From an uncultured Oscillospiraceae bacterium (GTDB taxonomy: Bacteria > Bacillota > Clostridia > Oscillospirales > Oscillospiraceae), in NCBI GenBank assembly GCA_900763705.1, contig CAAFLG010000047.1, positions 1 through 30,680 of the forward strand: DNA of 30,680 bases. The letters run 5' to 3'. This document shows positions 27,184 through 30,680 of this stretch, piece after piece (position 1 is the first letter of the stretch; each line of letters begins with the position of its first letter). A model generated the notes under the pieces. The model searched no databases, had not been told where the DNA came from, and saw only the letters and a program-made list of their open reading frames with translations. Position numbers and translations under genes: made by a program.

Positions 27184-28617
27184 ATGAACATTTTGTATGT
27201 GACGAGCGAAGCGGTGCCCTTTTGCAAGACCGGCGGCCTTGCGGACGTTGCGGGCAGCCTGCCGCCCTCACTCGCGGCAACGGGCGAGAGCGTGAGCGTC
27301 ATCCTGCCGCTCTACGAGACGGTGAAGGACAAATGGGGAGAGAAGCTGCACTTTGAGCGCTGGACCAATGTGCGCCTTGCCTGGCGCGAGGTCTACTGCG
27401 GCCTGTTCTCCTTCGAATACGAGGGCGTCACGTGGTATTTTATCGACAATGAGAGCTACTTCCGCCGCAGCGAGCTTTACGGCCACTATGACGACGGCGA
27501 GCGCTTCGCTTTCTTCTCCCGCGCGGTGACGGAGCTGCTGCCCTCCCTTCCGGAGAAGCCGGACGTGGTGCATTGCAACGACTGGCAGTCCGCCCTTGTG
27601 CCGGTCTACATCCGCGACGAGGCCGTGCGAAACGACTTTTACAAGAGCATCCGCACCGTCATCACGGTGCATAATATCGAGTATCAGGGGCGCTACGGCC
27701 GCGAAACGGTCGAAGACCTCTTCGGGCTGGACAGCGGCTGGTTCGACGGCGGCACGCTCGAATTCGACGGGGATGTAAACCTTCTGAAGGGCGCGATCGT
27801 CACCGCCGACGCCGTGACCGCCGTGAGCCCGACCTACGCCCAGGAGCTCAAGTGCGCCTACTTTGCCCACGGGCTGGAAACGGTGATGCGCATGAACGAG
27901 GGCAAGCTCTACGGCGTGCTCAACGGCATCGACATGAAGCGCTACGACCCCGCGCACGACAAGGCGCTTGCCGCAACTTACAGCGCGGGAAACCTTGCAG
28001 GCAAGAAAAAAGACAAGGCGGCGCTGCAAAAGCTGCTCGGCTTGCAGGAAAAGAGCGACACGCCCATCATCGCAATGGTCACGCGCCTTGTTTCCCACAA
28101 GGGGCTGGACCTTGTCTGCGAGACGCTCGACGCCATCATGGAAAAGGATGTGCAGTTCGTTGTGCTCGGCAAGGGAGATGCGAAGTACGAGACCTTTTTC
28201 GAGTATGCCCGCGCGCGCTACGGCGGCCGCATGGCTGTGCATCTCGGCTACTCCGAGGAGCTTGCCATGCAGATCTACGCGGGCGCGGACCTCTTCCTCA
28301 TGCCCTCGAAGAGCGAGCCCTGCGGTCTTTCGCAGATGATCGCCATGCGCTACGGCACATTGCCCATCGTGCGCGAGACGGGCGGCCTCAAGGACACCGT
28401 CCACGCTTACGAGGCGTGGAACGGCGCGGGCAACGGCTTTACCTTTGCCGACTACAACGCGGGCGATATGTGCCACGTCGTCTGTGAAGCCATTGACCTT
28501 TACCACAACAACAAACCTGCCTGCGCAGCGCTCCAGAAGCGCGGCATGACCGCGGACTTCAGCTGGACGCGCTCGGCGAAGGCATACAACGATATCTACC
28601 GATCCATTTGCCGCTGA
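27184..28617 (+). CDS. glgA: Glycogen synthase
   Basis: The 477-residue GT5 enzyme adds glucose from ADP-glucose to glycogen. The signature KTGGLADV (15-22) binds ADP-glucose, and later motifs are present: VHCNDWQSAL, TVHNIEYQG, the GVLNGID loop, VTRLVSHKGLDLV and the catalytic E with SEPCGLSQMIAMRYG. The two Rossmann domains are complete. AAAGGAG lies 9 bp before the ATG. It follows glgD by 27 bp and precedes glgP by 20 bp. ADP-glucose rather than UDP-glucose use is inferred from the bacterial GlgA family and the glgC neighbour. Confidence 0.97.
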   Translation: MNILYVTSEAVPFCKTGGLADVAGSLPPSLAATGESVSVILPLYETVKDKWGEKLHFERWTNVRLAWREVYCGLFSFEYEGVTWYFIDNESYFRRSELYGHYDDGERFAFFSRAVTELLPSLPEKPDVVHCNDWQSALVPVYIRDEAVRNDFYKSIRTVITVHNIEYQGRYGRETVEDLFGLDSGWFDGGTLEFDGDVNLLKGAIVTADAVTAVSPTYAQELKCAYFAHGLETVMRMNEGKLYGVLNGIDMKRYDPAHDKALAATYSAGNLAGKKKDKAALQKLLGLQEKSDTPIIAMVTRLVSHKGLDLVCETLDAIMEKDVQFVVLGKGDAKYETFFEYARARYGGRMAVHLGYSEELAMQIYAGADLFLMPSKSEPCGLSQMIAMRYGTLPIVRETGGLKDTVHAYEAWNGAGNGFTFADYNAGDMCHVVCEAIDLYHNNKPACAALQKRGMTADFSWTRSAKAYNDIYRSICR

Positions 28618-28637
28618 CAGAAAAGGAAAAACAGTTT

Positions 28638-30680
28638 ATGACCATTGACTCCGTGAAGAATATGAAAGAAGCGCTGCGGGAAAAGCTCAAGCTGAGCTTC
28701 GGCAGCACCGTGGAGGAGGCGAGCGACGAGCAGATGCTGCGCGCAAGCGCCCTCGTCCTGCGGGACGTGATGGCAGAGCGAGGCGTGGACAGCGCGAGAT
28801 GCGACCGCGAGGAACACAAGAGAAAGGTGCACTACCTGTCGATGGAGTTCCTCATGGGCAGGAGCCTTATGAAAAATGCCTTCAACTTAGGCCTCGGCGA
28901 GATTTTGAGCGAAGCGCTCGACGAGCTGGGCTTTCGCGCAGCGGACATTTTTGAGTGCGAGCCGGACGCGGGCCTCGGCAACGGCGGCCTCGGCCGCCTC
29001 GCCGCGTGCTATCTCGACTCCATGACGACGCTCGACATCCCCGCCGCGGGCTACTCCATCTGCTATGAGCTCGGCATTTTCCGCCAGCGCATCGTCGACG
29101 GCCAGCAGGTCGAGCTGCCGGACAACTGGAAGGGCCTCGGCGGGGCGTGGCTGCTGCCAAAGCCGCAGGAGACGGAGACCGTGCGCTTTGGCGGCACGAT
29201 CCGCCAGTTCTGGGACGGCGGGCGGCTGCATGTCGTGCCGGAGGGCGCGACGGAGGTGCTTGCCATCCCCTGCGACATGGAGATCGCGGGCTACGGCACG
29301 GATAATGTCAACACGTTGCGCCTTTGGGATGCAAAGTCCCCTGTGCCGCTCGATATGTCGCTCTTTTCGCGGGGCGAATACCTGCGCGCGCAGGAGCAGC
29401 ACGCGATGGCCGAGACCATCGCAAAGGTGCTCTACCCCGAGGACAACCATCCCGAGGGCAAGAGCCTGCGCTTAAAGCAGCAGTACTTTTTCGTTTCGGC
29501 CACGGTGCAGTCCATCGTGCGCAAGCACATTGAAGTCTACGGCACGGCGGTGAACTTCCACGAAAAGAACGTCATCCAGATCAACGACACGCATCCCGCG
29601 CTCGTCATCCCCGAGCTCATGCGCATCCTGATGGACGACGCGGGGCTTGACTGGGACGCGGCGTGGCACATCACGACCCATTCCGTCGCCTACACGAACC
29701 ACACGGTGCTCGCCGAGGCGCTTGAGCGCTGGCCGCAGGAGCTGATGCAGTCGCTCCTGCCGCGTATCTGGACGATTTTGACGGAGATCGCGCGCCGCTA
29801 TCAGGAAAAAATCGAGAATTACTACCACGACCCCGCCAAAACGCGCGAGCTGGCCATCATCTGGGATGGTCAGGTGCGCATGGCAAACCTCTGCATCGCC
29901 GGCGGCATGGCCGTCAACGGCGTGAGCGCCCTGCACTCCGACATTCTGCGCAGCGATGTCTTTAAGTACCAGTGCGCCATGGAGCCGGAGAAGTTCAAGA
30001 ACGTGACGAACGGCATCGACCACCGCCGCTGGCTCGCGCAGATCAATCCGCGGCTCGACGAGCTGGTGCGCGCGCTCGCAGGCGGGGATGAGTACCTGCT
30101 GCACCCCGAGGCGCTCAAAAAGCTTGAAGCCTACGCGCACGACACCGCCGTGCTCGACCGTCTCGGCGAGATCAAGCGCGCCAACAAGCTCGACTTTGCC
30201 GCCTACGTCAAAAAGACGCAGGGCGTCGTGCTCAATACCGATGCGATCTTCGATGTGCAGGTCAAGCGCCTGCACGAGTATAAGCGCCAGCTTCTGAACG
30301 CGATGCACATTATCTATCTCTATCAGCAGCTCCAGAACGACCCGAACCGCGCCATGCAGCCGCGCGTGTTCCTCTTCGGCGCAAAGGCCGCGCCCGGCTA
30401 CGCTGTTGCCAAGCGCATCATCCGCCTCATCAACTCCCTTGCCGCCGAGGTCAACGCGGACCCCATCTGCCGCGATAAGCTGCAGGTGGTGTTTTTGGAG
30501 AACTACCGCGTCTCGCTCGCCGAGCATCTGATGCCCGCAAGCGAGGTGAGCCAGCAGATATCCACCGCCGGCAAGGAGGCCAGCGGCACCGGCAACATGA
30601 AGTTCATGATGAACGGCGCACTGACCATCGGCACGCTGGACGGCGCCAACGTGGAGATGCACGAGGTGCTGGGGGACGAG
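28638..30680 (+). CDS. glgP: Glycogen/maltodextrin phosphorylase (3' end beyond window)
   Basis: The frame is open from the ATG at 28638 to the last base (681 codons), so the last ~100 or more residues are missing. This GT35 enzyme releases glucose-1-phosphate from glycogen ends. Visible motifs are HYLSMEFLMGR, the glycine-rich ECEPDAGLGNGGLGRLAACYLDS, NDTHPAL, THHSVAYTNHT-like THSVAYTNHT, VKRLHEYKRQ and EASGTGNMKFMMNGA with the PLP lysine K655. AAAGGA is about 10 bp before the start. It closes the visible operon, so synthesis and breakdown enzymes are made together. Flux must then be set by other means, such as GlgC/D control. GlgP versus MalP cannot be settled by motif alone; context favours GlgP. 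Confidence 0.96.
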   Translation, partial: MTIDSVKNMKEALREKLKLSFGSTVEEASDEQMLRASALVLRDVMAERGVDSARCDREEHKRKVHYLSMEFLMGRSLMKNAFNLGLGEILSEALDELGFRAADIFECEPDAGLGNGGLGRLAACYLDSMTTLDIPAAGYSICYELGIFRQRIVDGQQVELPDNWKGLGGAWLLPKPQETETVRFGGTIRQFWDGGRLHVVPEGATEVLAIPCDMEIAGYGTDNVNTLRLWDAKSPVPLDMSLFSRGEYLRAQEQHAMAETIAKVLYPEDNHPEGKSLRLKQQYFFVSATVQSIVRKHIEVYGTAVNFHEKNVIQINDTHPALVIPELMRILMDDAGLDWDAAWHITTHSVAYTNHTVLAEALERWPQELMQSLLPRIWTILTEIARRYQEKIENYYHDPAKTRELAIIWDGQVRMANLCIAGGMAVNGVSALHSDILRSDVFKYQCAMEPEKFKNVTNGIDHRRWLAQINPRLDELVRALAGGDEYLLHPEALKKLEAYAHDTAVLDRLGEIKRANKLDFAAYVKKTQGVVLNTDAIFDVQVKRLHEYKRQLLNAMHIIYLYQQLQNDPNRAMQPRVFLFGAKAAPGYAVAKRIIRLINSLAAEVNADPICRDKLQVVFLENYRVSLAEHLMPASEVSQQISTAGKEASGTGNMKFMMNGALTIGTLDGANVEMHEVLGDE

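Noticed and set aside
27268..28506. 412-codon open frame opposite glgA
   Set aside because: Same reason: a shadow of a fully recognisable glycogen synthase.
1..30680. CRISPR array
   Set aside because: No regularly spaced short direct repeats were seen on reading through the window.

Overview
The window reads as chromosomal DNA of a GC-rich, low-motility-type gut Clostridia (Oscillospiraceae/Ruminococcaceae-like). This is inferred from Gram-positive style AGGAGG ribosome sites, TTGACA/TATAAT promoters, class III glutamine synthetase, a glgB-C-D-A-P glycogen cluster with the Firmicutes-specific glgD, YlmH, DUF896 and XpaC families, and clostridial Xis/Int proteins. Species cannot be fixed from sequence reading alone.

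Region 1 (1-4242) is the end of an integrated mobile element. It holds the 3' part of a large serine recombinase, then a leftward overlapping operon xis-int-mobC-like-small ORF, and a rightward XRE repressor. The xis and repressor genes diverge from two near-consensus promoters whose spacers carry the same 11-bp sequence, which looks like an operator switch. The element abuts the 3' end of guaA, a known integration hotspot.

Region 2 (4243-8286) is leftward core metabolism: guaA (GMP synthase) and glnN (type III glutamine synthetase). Upstream of glnN are a promoter, a palindrome and an unexplained rightward terminator.

Region 3 (8287-14224) is an envelope/stress region. A leftward run encodes an ECF sigma factor, a probable anti-sigma, a DUF4358 lipoprotein, an MBOAT acyltransferase and a DHHW/AlgX-like protein. 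Divergent from it is a serpin lipoprotein. The 208-bp sigma/serpin intergenic space holds two matching ECF-type promoters (xGxAAC-N17-yGTCT), one in each direction. This suggests an autoregulated ECF circuit that controls a surface protease inhibitor and possibly surface-polymer O-acetylation.

Region 4 (14226-15373) has two inverted ~272-bp structured repeats. Their hairpins stay paired by compensatory changes between copies. They enclose a small divergent module, a ribbon-helix-helix regulator and a 49-aa protein. A tRNA-Gly(GCC) gene lies just beyond. With region 3, this is the most novel-looking part of the window.

Region 5 (15446-22811) contains prfC, udk, a zinc-ribbon/TM/Ig-like protein, and a rightward run of ABC exporter, YlmH-type S4 protein, DUF896 and XpaC-like protein.

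Region 6 (22851-30680) is the rightward glycogen operon glgB-glgC-glgD-glgA-glgP. The last gene runs off the window end. Together these genes make ADP-glucose, polymerise and branch glucan, and release glucose-1-phosphate.
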